From NCBI GenBank assembly GCA_937975915.1, contig CALJTY010000031.1:76068-140067 (forward strand): a stretch of 64,000 nucleotides of DNA. Reading direction: 5' to 3'. Below the pieces are notes generated by a model. That model saw nothing but the letters and a program-made list of their open reading frames with translations, was not told where the DNA came from and did not search any database. Positions within the stretch are counted from its first letter, which is position 1, and each line of letters starts with the position of its first letter. The DNA comes from an uncultured Acidimicrobiaceae bacterium (GTDB lineage Bacteria; Actinomycetota; Acidimicrobiia; Acidimicrobiales; RAAP-2). Shown here in pieces: positions 27,154 to 36,045 of the stretch. A program made the translations under genes and the position numbers.

Positions 27154-28058
27154 CCGTAGATACCTATGTAAACGAGTGCAATCCAGACGAGTCCAAGCAC
27201 CTGAACAACACGGTCGTGCAGCACGAGGTCTTCTGGCGACTGACCATTGCCAGCACCAGCCGATCTCATGATGAAAAGAATTGCGAACACGACCGGGATA
27301 ACTGTGAGTCGAATGGGAACAATGTTGTGGTGCACCGATGACAGGCCCGTAGAAGAAGTGTCGAAAGCCCAGAGACAGTAACCAGTGACCACAACCGTTG
27401 CGCACAAGGTGAGAGCAGAGTGCAAGAACTGAGGTGTGTACTCAGAGAGAACTTTTCTGGTTCCACTTACCCCCACGCTCTTTAGTTCACTGGACCTCTT
27501 ACCCGTCACGAGGAAGAGTGCACCAAAAGAAATAACAACCAAGAACCACGTCGACACAAAGAGGTGTGACGCAACTGCTCCGGCGTAAGCTCGAAGAAAG
27601 AAGCCACTCGCGACTGCACCAAATTCCAGCACTGGAATTTGCTTCAAGAAGAATGAGTACGAAACCGAAATTACGAGGTACAACCCGAGAATTAAGAGCA
27701 GTCCTTGTGGGTGCCAGATGGTGGACGCAACTGCGAAGGCGATAATTGCGAGCCCTGCGGATGCTGCGTAGGCGACACCTTTTGACAACTGGCCGGACGC
27801 GATTGCTCTGTGCTGCTTCTTTGGGTGCAGGCGATCTTGGTCTATGTCACGAAGGTCGTTGAGGATGTAAATGGCTGAAGAGAGCGCGCAGAACGAAACA
27901 AATGCAATCGCGGTGTGTCGAAGCACCCCAGCATTATGAATTTGCCCGGCGGCGGCGGGAGCCACTCCAATCAGTACATTCTTTACCCACTGGGCGGGGC
28001 GCATCGCTGAAAACAGGGCGCGGACTGGTCCTCGAGGGGTCTGTGGGTTACGGCTCAC
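27150..28058 (-). CDS. Decaprenyl-phosphate phosphoribosyltransferase (UbiA family)
   Basis: A 302-residue polytopic prenyltransferase-fold protein like mycobacterial Rv3806c, which joins phosphoribose from PRPP to decaprenyl phosphate. The first Asp-rich motif is NDLRDIDQDRLHPKKQHRAIASG, broken here as NDLRDIDQD and HPKKQHRAIASG around residues 67-88; RPAQWVKN at the N-terminus is also diagnostic. Eight to nine hydrophobic helices follow. It is the first gene of a leftward operon with dprE1 and dprE2, overlapping dprE1 by 4 bases, so all three enzymes to decaprenyl-phospho-arabinose are made together. Confidence 0.9.
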   Translation of the reverse strand: MSRNPQTPRGPVRALFSAMRPAQWVKNVLIGVAPAAAGQIHNAGVLRHTAIAFVSFCALSSAIYILNDLRDIDQDRLHPKKQHRAIASGQLSKGVAYAASAGLAIIAFAVASTIWHPQGLLLILGLYLVISVSYSFFLKQIPVLEFGAVASGFFLRAYAGAVASHLFVSTWFLVVISFGALFLVTGKRSSELKSVGVSGTRKVLSEYTPQFLHSALTLCATVVVTGYCLWAFDTSSTGLSSVHHNIVPIRLTVIPVVFAILFIMRSAGAGNGQSPEDLVLHDRVVQVLGLVWIALVYIGIYG

Positions 28059-28134
28059 CTCTCTAACGCTACTAACTGTGATTTACCTGGGGTTTCGACT
28101 TGGAAATGACGGGTGTTTCAGCCATCTATGATGA

Positions 28135-28554
28135 ATGGCGATGGAGCGCACATATCGAGTCGTAGTAGCCAAACCTGGTCTTGATGGCCATGACCGTGGC
28201 GCCAAAGTTATAGCTCGCGCTCTTAGAGACGCCGGATTTGAAGTCGTCTACACCGGACTTCACCAAACTCCAGAGCAAATTGTTCAAGCAGTTATTCAAG
28301 AAGACGCCGACTCACTCGGGCTCTCACTGCTTTCTGGGGCACACCTCGTTCTCGTTCCTCGAATTATGGATCTCCTGAAGGCCAATGGTCGTGAAGATGT
28401 GCTGCTACTCGTTGGCGGCATTATTCCTGAAGATGACATTGCTCCGCTTGAAAAGTTAGGTGTTGCTCGAGTCTTTACCCCGGGCTCATCACTTGGAGAA
28501 ATTGGTACGTGGCTCGAGTCTGCACTCGATGCACGTGAAAAATCGCAGTTGTAG
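28135..28554 (+). CDS. Methylmalonyl-CoA mutase B12-binding subunit (C-terminal domain protein)
   Basis: A free-standing cobalamin-binding domain of 139 residues. The lower-axial-ligand motif DGHDRG (within KPGLDGHDRGAKVIA) and the SLLSGAH and GGIIPEDD segments are those of the B12 domain of acyl-CoA mutases. The catalytic barrel subunit is encoded elsewhere, as in split mutases. ATGs at 28128 and 28131 lie just upstream but are in other frames or without better signals. It precedes sucC, consistent with succinyl-CoA being the product of the methylmalonyl route. Confidence 0.88.
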   Translation: MAMERTYRVVVAKPGLDGHDRGAKVIARALRDAGFEVVYTGLHQTPEQIVQAVIQEDADSLGLSLLSGAHLVLVPRIMDLLKANGREDVLLLVGGIIPEDDIAPLEKLGVARVFTPGSSLGEIGTWLESALDAREKSQL

Positions 28555-28590
28555 TACTTCGTTTTATCCCCCGAAATGAAAGAACAGTAA

Positions 28591-29730
28591 ATGGACCTTT
28601 TTGAATATCAAGGAAAGCAATACTTCTCGCGCTACGGCATCGCTGTGTCGCCTGGTGATGTTGCTGACACAGTGGAAGAAGCTGTGGCTGTTGCAGAACG
28701 CATTGGCTACCCAGTCGTCGTAAAGGCACAGGTAAAAGTCGGTGGTCGTGGAAAAGCTGGTGGAGTAAAGCTCGCCGACAACATCGACGAAGTTCGCCTA
28801 CACGCTGGAAACATTCTCGGACTCGACATTAAGGGTCACATTGTTCGTCGCATCTGGATTGAGCGCTCGAGTGACATCTCGAAGGAGTACTACGCATCGT
28901 TCACACTTGACCGTCCGAATAAGACTCACCTCGGCATGTTGAGTGCACAAGGTGGCGTTGAGATTGAAGTTGTTGCTGAAGAGAATCCAGACGCAATTGC
29001 GTTCTTGTCAATTGATCCAGTTCGTGGACTCGACATTGAAACGTCACGTCGCTGGGTTGCTGAAGCAAACCTCGATGAAGTTGCCCGTGAACAAGCAGCG
29101 CAAATCCTTGTAAAGCTCTACGAGTGCTACACCCAAGGTGACTGCGACCTCGCAGAAATTAACCCACTCATTCTCACTCCAGATAACAAGGTTCACGCAC
29201 TCGACGCCAAGGTGACTTTGGACGAGAACGCTTCGTACCGTCACCCAGAATGGGAAGAGTACCGCGCCACAGAAACTGAAGACCCTCGCGAAAAGATGGC
29301 GAAGGAAAAGGGACTTAACTACATTGGCCTCGATGGCGACGTGGGAATTATTGCCAACGGTGCCGGACTCGCAATGTCAACACTCGACGTTGTTAACCAG
29401 GTTGGTGGCAGTGCCGCAAACTTCCTCGACATTGGTGGTGGAGCGAACGCTGACGTTATGGCTTCAGCACTTGAAGTTATTAACGCTGACCCTAAGGTCA
29501 AGGTCATCTTTGTAAACATCTTCGGTGGAATTACCCGAGTTGACGATGTCGCAAACGGTGTTCTCGAAGCATTGAAGCGCGTAAAGATCGATTCACCAAT
29601 TGTTCTGCGACTCGACGGAACAAATGCAGTTGAGGGACGTTCAATTCTTGCCCCTCACCTCAGCAACAAATTGATTATGGAACCCACTATGTTGGACGCC
29701 GCACGCAGTGCCGTGGCCTTCACGAAATAA
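28591..29730 (+). CDS. sucC: Succinyl-CoA synthetase beta subunit (ADP/GDP-forming)
   Basis: The ATP-grasp subunit of succinyl-CoA ligase, 379 residues. It begins MDLFEYQGKQYFSRYGIAVS, has KAQVKVGGRGKAGGVK for nucleotide binding, LAEINPLI, and the C-terminal CoA-ligase flavodoxin-like part with NIFGGITRVDDVANG. It works with SucD in the TCA cycle, converting succinyl-CoA to succinate with ATP or GTP formation. It is followed 9 bases later by sucD. Confidence 0.96.
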   Translation: MDLFEYQGKQYFSRYGIAVSPGDVADTVEEAVAVAERIGYPVVVKAQVKVGGRGKAGGVKLADNIDEVRLHAGNILGLDIKGHIVRRIWIERSSDISKEYYASFTLDRPNKTHLGMLSAQGGVEIEVVAEENPDAIAFLSIDPVRGLDIETSRRWVAEANLDEVAREQAAQILVKLYECYTQGDCDLAEINPLILTPDNKVHALDAKVTLDENASYRHPEWEEYRATETEDPREKMAKEKGLNYIGLDGDVGIIANGAGLAMSTLDVVNQVGGSAANFLDIGGGANADVMASALEVINADPKVKVIFVNIFGGITRVDDVANGVLEALKRVKIDSPIVLRLDGTNAVEGRSILAPHLSNKLIMEPTMLDAARSAVAFTK

Positions 29731-29739
29731 GGACTGAAG

Positions 29740-30624
29740 ATGAGTATTTTTGTAGACGAAAACACCAAGGTAATTGTTCAAGGTATTACCGGAGGACAGG
29801 GACGCTTTCACGGACTTCGTAACCGTGACTACGGCACCAAGATTGTCGGAGGAGTAACTCCAGGCAAGGGCGGTACTGACGTTGATGGGATTCCTGTTTT
29901 CAACTCTGTAAAAGAAGCAGTAGCTGCGACTGGTGCTACTGCATCATTCGTGTCAGTTCCGCCAAAGTTTGCTGCTGCAGCAATTCTTGAAGCTGCTGAA
30001 GGTGGCATCACGTTCATTGTTTGCATCACTGAAGGAATCCCAGCTCACGATGAAGCGATTACCTACAACCGCCTCGTCGAAGAGTACCCAGGCGTGCGAC
30101 TCCTTGGTCCTAACTGCCCAGGCATCATCAGCCCCGGAAAATGCAACATTGGAATCACCTCTGGTGACATTGCACTTCCTGGTGGACCAGTGGGAATTGT
30201 TTCTCGCTCTGGAACTCTTACCTACCAAGCACTGCACGAACTCAGCCAGCAAGGTATTGGCCAGACAACCTGCGTAGGAATCGGTGGAGACCCAGTTCCT
30301 GGAACAAACTTCATTGACTGTCTCGCTGCATTCGAAGCTGACCCTGAAACTAAAGCCGTCATGATGATCGGTGAAATCGGTGGTTCTGAAGAAGAGCGTG
30401 CCGCTGAATGGATCAAGGCCAACATGACCAAGCCAGTTGTTTCGTATATCGCTGGTGTTACTGCTCCTCCGGGAAAGAAGATGGGCCACGCTGGTGCCAT
30501 CATTTCTGGATCTAAGGGAACAGCACAAGCCAAGATGGATGCACTTCGTGAAGCTGGTGTTTTTGTTTGTGCGAACCCTACAGAAGCCGGTCAGAAGATG
30601 GTCGAAATCGTTAGGGCAATGTAA
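29740..30624 (+). CDS. sucD: Succinyl-CoA synthetase alpha subunit
   Basis: The 294-residue alpha subunit that binds CoA and carries the phosphohistidine. Seen are VIVQGITGGQGRFH (CoA site), GPNCPGIISPGKCNIGI, SRSGTLTYQ and the active His in MGHAGAIISG. It is co-transcribed with sucC, and purN starts 4 bases after its stop, extending the operon into purine synthesis. Confidence 0.96.
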   Translation: MSIFVDENTKVIVQGITGGQGRFHGLRNRDYGTKIVGGVTPGKGGTDVDGIPVFNSVKEAVAATGATASFVSVPPKFAAAAILEAAEGGITFIVCITEGIPAHDEAITYNRLVEEYPGVRLLGPNCPGIISPGKCNIGITSGDIALPGGPVGIVSRSGTLTYQALHELSQQGIGQTTCVGIGGDPVPGTNFIDCLAAFEADPETKAVMMIGEIGGSEEERAAEWIKANMTKPVVSYIAGVTAPPGKKMGHAGAIISGSKGTAQAKMDALREAGVFVCANPTEAGQKMVEIVRAM

Positions 30625-30628
30625 CGCA

Positions 30629-31243
30629 TTGGCCAATGTTCGCCTCTGCGTTTTGGTGTCTGGCACTGGCAGCATCCTTGAAGCAATGCTTCACGCAGGG
30701 ATCGACGTAGCACTTGTTGCTTCCGATCGTCCGTGTCGCGGACTAGAAATTGCAGAACACGCAGGAATCCCTGCGCTCTTAATTGACCGCGCGCAGTATG
30801 GCGGATTCTCAAAGACATTTGATCGCGATGGCTACAGTGACGCACTCACCAAGATTCTTGCGTCAAACAACATTGACCTGATTGCCATGGCTGGCTTTGG
30901 CACCATCACTTCGAAGGTCTTTCACGAGGCTTTCCCGGGCAGAGTTCTAAATACTCACCCGAGTCTGCTGCCCGACTTCAAGGGCTGGCATGCGGTGAAG
31001 ATGGCACTTGAGGCTGGGGCGAGTGAATCTGGGTGCACGGTGCACATTGCGACCGAGAAACTCGATGATGGTCCAATCTTGGCGCAAGCTCGAGTCCCAG
31101 TGCTTAGCTCTGACGATGAGAGCTCACTTCATGAGAGAATTAAAGAAGTCGAACGTGACCTTTATCCTGCGGTGGTCGGTAGGGTGATGGCGTCACTTTC
31201 AAACGGCATTGAACCATCTGAGTTACGAGAGGAGAAGCAGTGA
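30629..31243 (+). CDS. purN: Phosphoribosylglycinamide formyltransferase
   Basis: PurN formylates GAR with 10-formyl-tetrahydrofolate, a purine-pathway step. The TTG start at 30629 gives 204 residues beginning MANVRLCVLVSGTGSILEAM, the correct family N-terminus; the frame is open upstream into sucD but without homology. The catalytic Asn and His are in LNTHPSLLPDFKG and the Asp in KLDDGPIL. The stop overlaps the purH GTG by 4 bases. Confidence 0.92.
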   Translation: MANVRLCVLVSGTGSILEAMLHAGIDVALVASDRPCRGLEIAEHAGIPALLIDRAQYGGFSKTFDRDGYSDALTKILASNNIDLIAMAGFGTITSKVFHEAFPGRVLNTHPSLLPDFKGWHAVKMALEAGASESGCTVHIATEKLDDGPILAQARVPVLSSDDESSLHERIKEVERDLYPAVVGRVMASLSNGIEPSELREEKQ

Positions 31244-32781
31244 GAGCACTACTAAGCGTCTACGACAAGACCGGTCTCATTGACTTCGCCAAGGGCCTGC
31301 ACGCAATGGGTATTGAACTCGTCGCGTCTGGGGGTACTGCAACTGCGCTTACAGAGGCAGGTATTTCACACCTCGATGTTTCGCAAGTTACTGGGTTCCC
31401 GGAAATGATGGACGGGCGCGTTAAGACGTTGCACCCACGAATTCACGGTGGGATCCTGGCCGACCGCTCAAAGCCTTCTCACGTTGAATCGCTGGGTGAG
31501 CACAAGATCGACGCAATCGACATTGTTGTTTGTAACCTCTACCCATTCAGCTCCAACCCTTCCATTGAACTCATTGACGTAGGTGGACCAACAATGGTTC
31601 GTGCTGCTGCGAAGAATCATCAACACGTAGGTATTGTGACAAACCCTTCTCAGTATGAAGGTGTTCTTAAAGAACTCCAAGAAAACGGAAAACTATCTGA
31701 CGCTACGCGCCACGCACTCGCACGCGCGGCCTTTGCTCACACCGCCACCTATGACGGCGAAATTGTTGCGTGGCTTGACGGTGGTGGAGAAATTGGAACT
31801 GCACCAAGTGACGTTGATGCTGTCGTGCCCCAGACTCTTCACATTTCTCTCGAACGCGCTGAAACAGTTCGCTACGGAGAGAATCCTCACCAGATCGGTG
31901 CTCGTTACCGTGTCAGTGGATCAACACCATGGTGGGACGGGGTTGTTCAACTCGCTGGAACTGAACTTTCGTATCTAAATCTCTTTGACGCCGACGCTGC
32001 GTGGCGCCTTGTTCACGAACTACAACACGACGCACCAACGAAGAGTGCGGTAGCGATCATTAAGCACGCCAATGCTTCAGGTGCTGCTGTAGGTGACTCA
32101 CTTGCTGATGCGTTTAACAAAGCACTCGCGGCCGACCCACAGAGTGCCTTCGGTGGCATTGTCGCAATTGCTGGAACCCTCGACAATGAACTAGCGACTC
32201 TTATTGCGAGTGGCCCCCAGGCTGACGTCATTATTGCGTCAAGTTTCAGCGACGACGCAATCACAACACTTGTTTCAAGGCGCAAAGCCACTCGACTGCT
32301 TAGTGCTCCTGCTCCGGAACCACTTGGGCTATCGATTCGAACCTTCGGAGACACTGCACTTGTGCAGAATGCTGACGAGTTACTGGTGCCACCAAGTGAG
32401 TGGAAGTGCGTCACTGAAAAGAAGCCAACCCCCCAGCAACTTGAAGACCTCGTTATTGCTTGGCGAGTCTGTGCACGAACTACGTCAAACGCAATTGTGA
32501 TTGCCAGAGACGGTGTCGCAGTTGGAATCGGTGCAGGACAGCAGTCGCGCGTGTTCTCAGCAAACATTGCTTCGCAGAAAGCAGGCGACCTTTCAGTAGG
32601 TGGCGCTGCAGCTTCAGACGCTTTCTTCCCATTCGCCGACGGTCTCGAGTCACTCACGAGCGTGGGGGTTACCAGCGTGGTCCAGCCCGGAGGATCCGTA
32701 CGAGACCAGGAAGTTATTGATGCGGCGAATGCAGCCGGTATCGTAATGATGCTCACCGGTGAGCGTCACTTCCGTCATTAG
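31240..32781 (+). CDS. purH: Bifunctional AICAR transformylase/IMP cyclohydrolase
   Basis: PurH carries out the last two steps to IMP. The 513-residue protein has the MGS-like cyclohydrolase domain first (RALLSVYDKTGLIDFA, GRVKTLHPRIHGGIL) and then the transformylase domain with RYGENPHQ, KHANASGAA and the C-terminal FFPFADGLE and TGERHFRH. The start is GTG, overlapping purN. It uses the folate cofactor that FolD, encoded next, produces. Confidence 0.96.
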   Translation: MRALLSVYDKTGLIDFAKGLHAMGIELVASGGTATALTEAGISHLDVSQVTGFPEMMDGRVKTLHPRIHGGILADRSKPSHVESLGEHKIDAIDIVVCNLYPFSSNPSIELIDVGGPTMVRAAAKNHQHVGIVTNPSQYEGVLKELQENGKLSDATRHALARAAFAHTATYDGEIVAWLDGGGEIGTAPSDVDAVVPQTLHISLERAETVRYGENPHQIGARYRVSGSTPWWDGVVQLAGTELSYLNLFDADAAWRLVHELQHDAPTKSAVAIIKHANASGAAVGDSLADAFNKALAADPQSAFGGIVAIAGTLDNELATLIASGPQADVIIASSFSDDAITTLVSRRKATRLLSAPAPEPLGLSIRTFGDTALVQNADELLVPPSEWKCVTEKKPTPQQLEDLVIAWRVCARTTSNAIVIARDGVAVGIGAGQQSRVFSANIASQKAGDLSVGGAAASDAFFPFADGLESLTSVGVTSVVQPGGSVRDQEVIDAANAAGIVMMLTGERHFRH

Positions 32782-32788
32782 GAGTCCC

Positions 32789-33643
32789 ATGTCAGCAGAA
32801 CTACTTGATGGAGAGCGCCTAGCTGGTCGCATCAAGATGGAGCTCGCTGACCGAGTGTCACGACTGAAGGCAGCAGGTCGAAGCGTAGGGCTTGGAACAG
32901 TGCTTGTCGGAGACGACGGCCCGAGCGCCAAGTACGTTTCGATGAAGCACGCGGACTGTGAAGAAATCGGCATCACCTCATTTCACGAACACTTGCCGTC
33001 GACTGCGACGCAGTCCGACGTAGAAGCAGTTATTGACCGTTTTAACGCGGACCCAAATGTCCACTCAATTCTCGTGCAACTTCCAATGCCTGCTGGCATC
33101 AACGAAGAGCAAATTCTCCTTCGCATTAACCCCGACAAGGACGTCGACGGTCTTCACCCGGTAAATCTCGGGCGCCTCGTTATGGGTGCGCCCGGTCCAC
33201 TCCCGTGCACCCCAGCTGGAATCGTGGAGCTTCTTATGGCTCACAAAGTTCCAGTCGAAGGAAAGCATGTGGTGGTCATTGGCCGTGGCCTTACTATTGG
33301 ACGTCCGCTCTCTCTTCTTCTTGCCATGCGCCGCCCTGGATGCAACGCTGCAGTGACTGTGGTGCACACCGGGGTAGAAGACATGGCGGCAATTGTTAAA
33401 ACCGCTGACGTGATTGTTGCGGCGGCTGGGGTTGCGGGACTAGTCACACCAGACATTGTGAAGCCCGGGGCCGCTGTTGTGGGCGCTGGCACCAGTTGGT
33501 CGGGCAAGAAACTAATGAGTGACGTGAATGAAGACGTTGCCGGCGTTGCTGGTTGGATAACCCCACGCATCGGTGGCGTTGGACCAATGACTCGTGCAAT
33601 GCTGTTACGTAACGCCGTTCTAGCTGCGGAGAAAATTCGATGA
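32789..33643 (+). CDS. folD: Methylenetetrahydrofolate dehydrogenase/cyclohydrolase
   Basis: FolD interconverts 5,10-methylene-, methenyl- and 10-formyl-tetrahydrofolate. The ATG at 32789 follows AGGAG and gives 284 residues. Motifs: Tyr/Lys active site in SAKYVSMKHADCEEIG, VQLPMPAGI, DKDVDGLHP, the NADP loop VVIGRGLTIGRPLS and PRIGGVGPMTRAMLL. Its stop overlaps the following cupin gene by 4 bases. Confidence 0.95.
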   Translation: MSAELLDGERLAGRIKMELADRVSRLKAAGRSVGLGTVLVGDDGPSAKYVSMKHADCEEIGITSFHEHLPSTATQSDVEAVIDRFNADPNVHSILVQLPMPAGINEEQILLRINPDKDVDGLHPVNLGRLVMGAPGPLPCTPAGIVELLMAHKVPVEGKHVVVIGRGLTIGRPLSLLLAMRRPGCNAAVTVVHTGVEDMAAIVKTADVIVAAAGVAGLVTPDIVKPGAAVVGAGTSWSGKKLMSDVNEDVAGVAGWITPRIGGVGPMTRAMLLRNAVLAAEKIR

Positions 33644-34008
33644 CTGAAAAAGATCAATACGGACGAGAGTTCGACAAGAGGCCGTGGGGTAACTTCACGG
33701 TGCTTGACGAGACTGCCTTTGATCACAAGGTCAAGCGCATTGTTGTTGAACCGGGTAAGCGTCTGAGCTATCAAAAGCACTCGAAACGTGCTGAGCACTG
33801 GTTCGTTGTTCAAGGAACCGCGACAGTGATCCTGGACGAAGTTGAGTACCAAGTTTCTGAAGGTGAGAGCATTGACGTGAAACTGGGTCAAGCGCATCGC
33901 TGCGAAAATAGGACTGACAAGCAAGTTGTGTTTATTGAAGTTCAGCATGGTTCGTACTTCGGAGAAGACGACATTGTTCGCCTCGAAGATGATTTCGGTC
34001 GCGAATAG
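33640..34008 (+). CDS. Cupin protein, mannose-6-phosphate isomerase type II-like
   Basis: A 122-residue single cupin domain like the C-terminal isomerase half of bifunctional GDP-mannose pyrophosphorylase/phosphomannose isomerase. It begins with RPWGNFTVLDE and carries YQKHSKRAEHWFVVQGTATV, the His and Glu metal ligands, and GQAHRCEN. Sugar isomerisation is the family role, but stand-alone forms are not well characterised. It overlaps folD and is 3 bases from metF, an odd place for a mannose enzyme. Confidence 0.8.
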   Translation: MTEKDQYGREFDKRPWGNFTVLDETAFDHKVKRIVVEPGKRLSYQKHSKRAEHWFVVQGTATVILDEVEYQVSEGESIDVKLGQAHRCENRTDKQVVFIEVQHGSYFGEDDIVRLEDDFGRE

Positions 34009-34011
34009 TCC

Positions 34012-34863
34012 GTGCGCATTGATGCTTTATTAGCGAAGGGTGTTACTCGTTCATTCGAGTATTTTCCTCCAAAGTCTGACGCGGAGAGCGCTCAGCTTTC
34101 AACAACGCTTCGCGAACTCGAAGATCTCAATCCCTCGTTCGTATCTGTCACCTACCGCGGCGGTCGTGAATCACGCCAGCGCACGTTCGACCTCGTTACA
34201 CAGATTGAAAAGACTGGTGGAACGTCGGCCATGGCGCACCTCATCTGTGTTGGTCACAGCAAAAACGAAATGCGTGAAATTCTTGGTAACTACAAGGACG
34301 AAGGTGTTGAAAATGTAATGGCCCTGGGTGGCGACATTCCAGATGACCCAGCACTCGTGGCATCTGAATTCACACATGCACTTGACCTCGTAGAACTTGC
34401 ACGCGAGGTTGGTGGTTTTTCAATTGGCGTGGCAGCTCATCCGCAGGGCCACCCGAGGTCCCCAGACCTGGTGAGTGACCGTAAATATCTGGCACAAAAA
34501 ATGCAGCTCGCTGACTTTGCGGTAACGCAACTTCTCTTCGAAGTAGGAGAGTGGTCAGGTCTTGTAAGCGAACTTGGTGCGCTCGATGTTACTAAGCCAG
34601 TGCTTCCAGGCATCATGCCAGTGACGTCACTGGCGAGCATTGAGCGAATGTCAAAGATGGGCTCAGATGTGCCAACCACCCTCATTAAGAGACTCGAAGA
34701 CGCCCATGCAAACGGTGGTCCAGACGCTGTTCGCCAAGAAGGAATCAGCGCCGCTACAGAGCTGTGTGAAGGACTTTTAGAGGCAGGAGCGCCAGGTCTT
34801 CACTTCTACACTTTGAACCGCTCCACGGCCACCAGAGAGATCCATAACGCCTTGTTTTCATAG
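34012..34863 (+). CDS. metF: Methylenetetrahydrofolate reductase
   Basis: A FAD-dependent TIM-barrel enzyme of 283 residues making 5-methyltetrahydrofolate for methionine synthesis. RSFEYFPPKSD holds the catalytic Glu, SVTYRGGRES follows, then VMALGGDIPDD, GVAAHPQGHP and the C-terminal PGLHFYTLNRS. The start is GTG 3 bases after the cupin stop. It closes the one-carbon operon. Confidence 0.94.
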   Translation: MRIDALLAKGVTRSFEYFPPKSDAESAQLSTTLRELEDLNPSFVSVTYRGGRESRQRTFDLVTQIEKTGGTSAMAHLICVGHSKNEMREILGNYKDEGVENVMALGGDIPDDPALVASEFTHALDLVELAREVGGFSIGVAAHPQGHPRSPDLVSDRKYLAQKMQLADFAVTQLLFEVGEWSGLVSELGALDVTKPVLPGIMPVTSLASIERMSKMGSDVPTTLIKRLEDAHANGGPDAVRQEGISAATELCEGLLEAGAPGLHFYTLNRSTATREIHNALFS

Positions 34864-34993
34864 GTGTTTTAGGGCAACGACCCGTGTTTGCATTATTCAA
34901 AATCTCGTAGGATGGTGCGGGCCACTGAAGTTAAGTGCTCTGAATTCGCATCAGTAATTGTTGATCTCTTTAGTTAGAACAGTAAGGAAAATA

Positions 34994-35983
34994 ATGAAAT
35001 CCCCACTACACGTAACCGTCACGGGTGCTGCTGGACAAATTGGATACCAATTGTTGTTTCGCATTGCTTCAGGACAGCTTCTAGGACCAGACCAGCCAGT
35101 CGTTCTACGACTTCTCGAAATCGAACCAGCCATGAAGGCACTCGAAGGTGTTGTCATGGAACTCGACGACTGCGCATTCCCGCTCCTTGCAGGAATTGAA
35201 GCAACGTCAAGTCTCGACCACGCGTTCACGAACACCAACTGGGCACTGCTCGTTGGTTCAATCCCACGAAAGGCCGGCATGGAGCGCGCTGACCTTCTAA
35301 ACGTGAACGGCGGCATCTTTAAGCCTCAGGGTCAAGCCATTGCCAAGAACGCAGCCTCAGATGTTCGCGTTCTTGTGGTTGGAAACCCTTGCAACACCAA
35401 CTGCCTCATTGCACGCTCTAACGCTCCAGAAATTCCTGCAGACCGCTGGTTCGCAATGACACGTTTGGACCAGAACCGTGCTGAGACGCAGATTGCTAAG
35501 AAGGCTGGCGTTTCGGTTGCTGGTGTTAAGAACCTCGCTATTTGGGGCAACCACTCAGCTACACAGTTCCCAGACTTCGCCAACACCACTGTGGACGCTA
35601 AAGCCGTTCCTTCAGTAATTACTGACAGCGCTTGGCTTCAGGGCGACTTCATCACTACTGTGCAAAAGCGTGGGGCAGCAATCATCGAAGCTCGAGGACT
35701 CAGCTCTGCAGCTTCTGCTGCGAATGCCGCAATCGACACCGTAGTGAGCCTGACAACTCCAACCGCTGCTGACGACTGTGTTTCAGTTGCCGTTACTTCA
35801 AATGGTGAGTACGGAGTGCCAGAGGGACTCACCTTCGGATTCCCAATTCAAGCCGATGGCAAGGGTTCATGGAAGGTCAAGGAAGGTTTTAACCTCGATG
35901 ACTTTGCAAAGGACCGCATCAAGATCACGACTGATGAACTACTTGGTGAACGCGACGACGTTAAGAAGCTAGGACTTATTTAA
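34994..35983 (+). CDS. mdh: Malate dehydrogenase
   Basis: NAD-dependent malate to oxaloacetate oxidation in the TCA cycle. The ATG at 34994 follows AAGGA and gives 329 residues; an earlier in-frame start lacks a ribosome site. Motifs: VTGAAGQIGYQLLFRIASG, substrate Arg in IPRKAGMERADLL, VGNPCNTNCLIA, TRLDQNRAETQ and the active His in WGNHSATQFPD. The sequence type is that of actinobacterial and cytosolic MDH. Confidence 0.96.
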   Translation: MKSPLHVTVTGAAGQIGYQLLFRIASGQLLGPDQPVVLRLLEIEPAMKALEGVVMELDDCAFPLLAGIEATSSLDHAFTNTNWALLVGSIPRKAGMERADLLNVNGGIFKPQGQAIAKNAASDVRVLVVGNPCNTNCLIARSNAPEIPADRWFAMTRLDQNRAETQIAKKAGVSVAGVKNLAIWGNHSATQFPDFANTTVDAKAVPSVITDSAWLQGDFITTVQKRGAAIIEARGLSSAASAANAAIDTVVSLTTPTAADDCVSVAVTSNGEYGVPEGLTFGFPIQADGKGSWKVKEGFNLDDFAKDRIKITTDELLGERDDVKKLGLI

Positions 35984-35993
35984 TCAATCAAAT

Positions 35994-36033
35994 AAAAAAC
36001 ACCCCTCGGCATTGCTGCCGAGGGGTGTTTTTT
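35994..36033. terminator. Bidirectional rho-independent terminator
   Basis: The perfect arms AACACCCCTCGGC and GCCGAGGGGTGTT close a 6-base loop and are flanked by A- and T-runs on both sides. It lies between the convergent mdh and the small secreted-protein gene and can serve both. Confidence 0.93.
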
Positions 36034-36045
36034 ATTATTTAGTAA

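Noticed and set aside
27154..27405. N-terminal extension of dprE1
   Set aside because: It overlaps the ubiA-like gene in another frame; ATG at 27153 has the usual ATGA coupling and correct homology start.
30437..30628. N-terminal extension of purN into sucD
   Set aside because: No PurN homology upstream of MANVRL; the TTG at 30629 gives the family N-terminus.
29953..30675. 240-codon open frame antisense to sucD
   Set aside because: Mirror of sucD and the start of purN, with no family motif and no ribosome site.
32013..32756. 247-codon open frame antisense to purH
   Set aside because: Lies wholly opposite a well-supported gene; Ser/Ala/Thr-rich composition is that of a reverse-frame shadow and no domain is recognisable.
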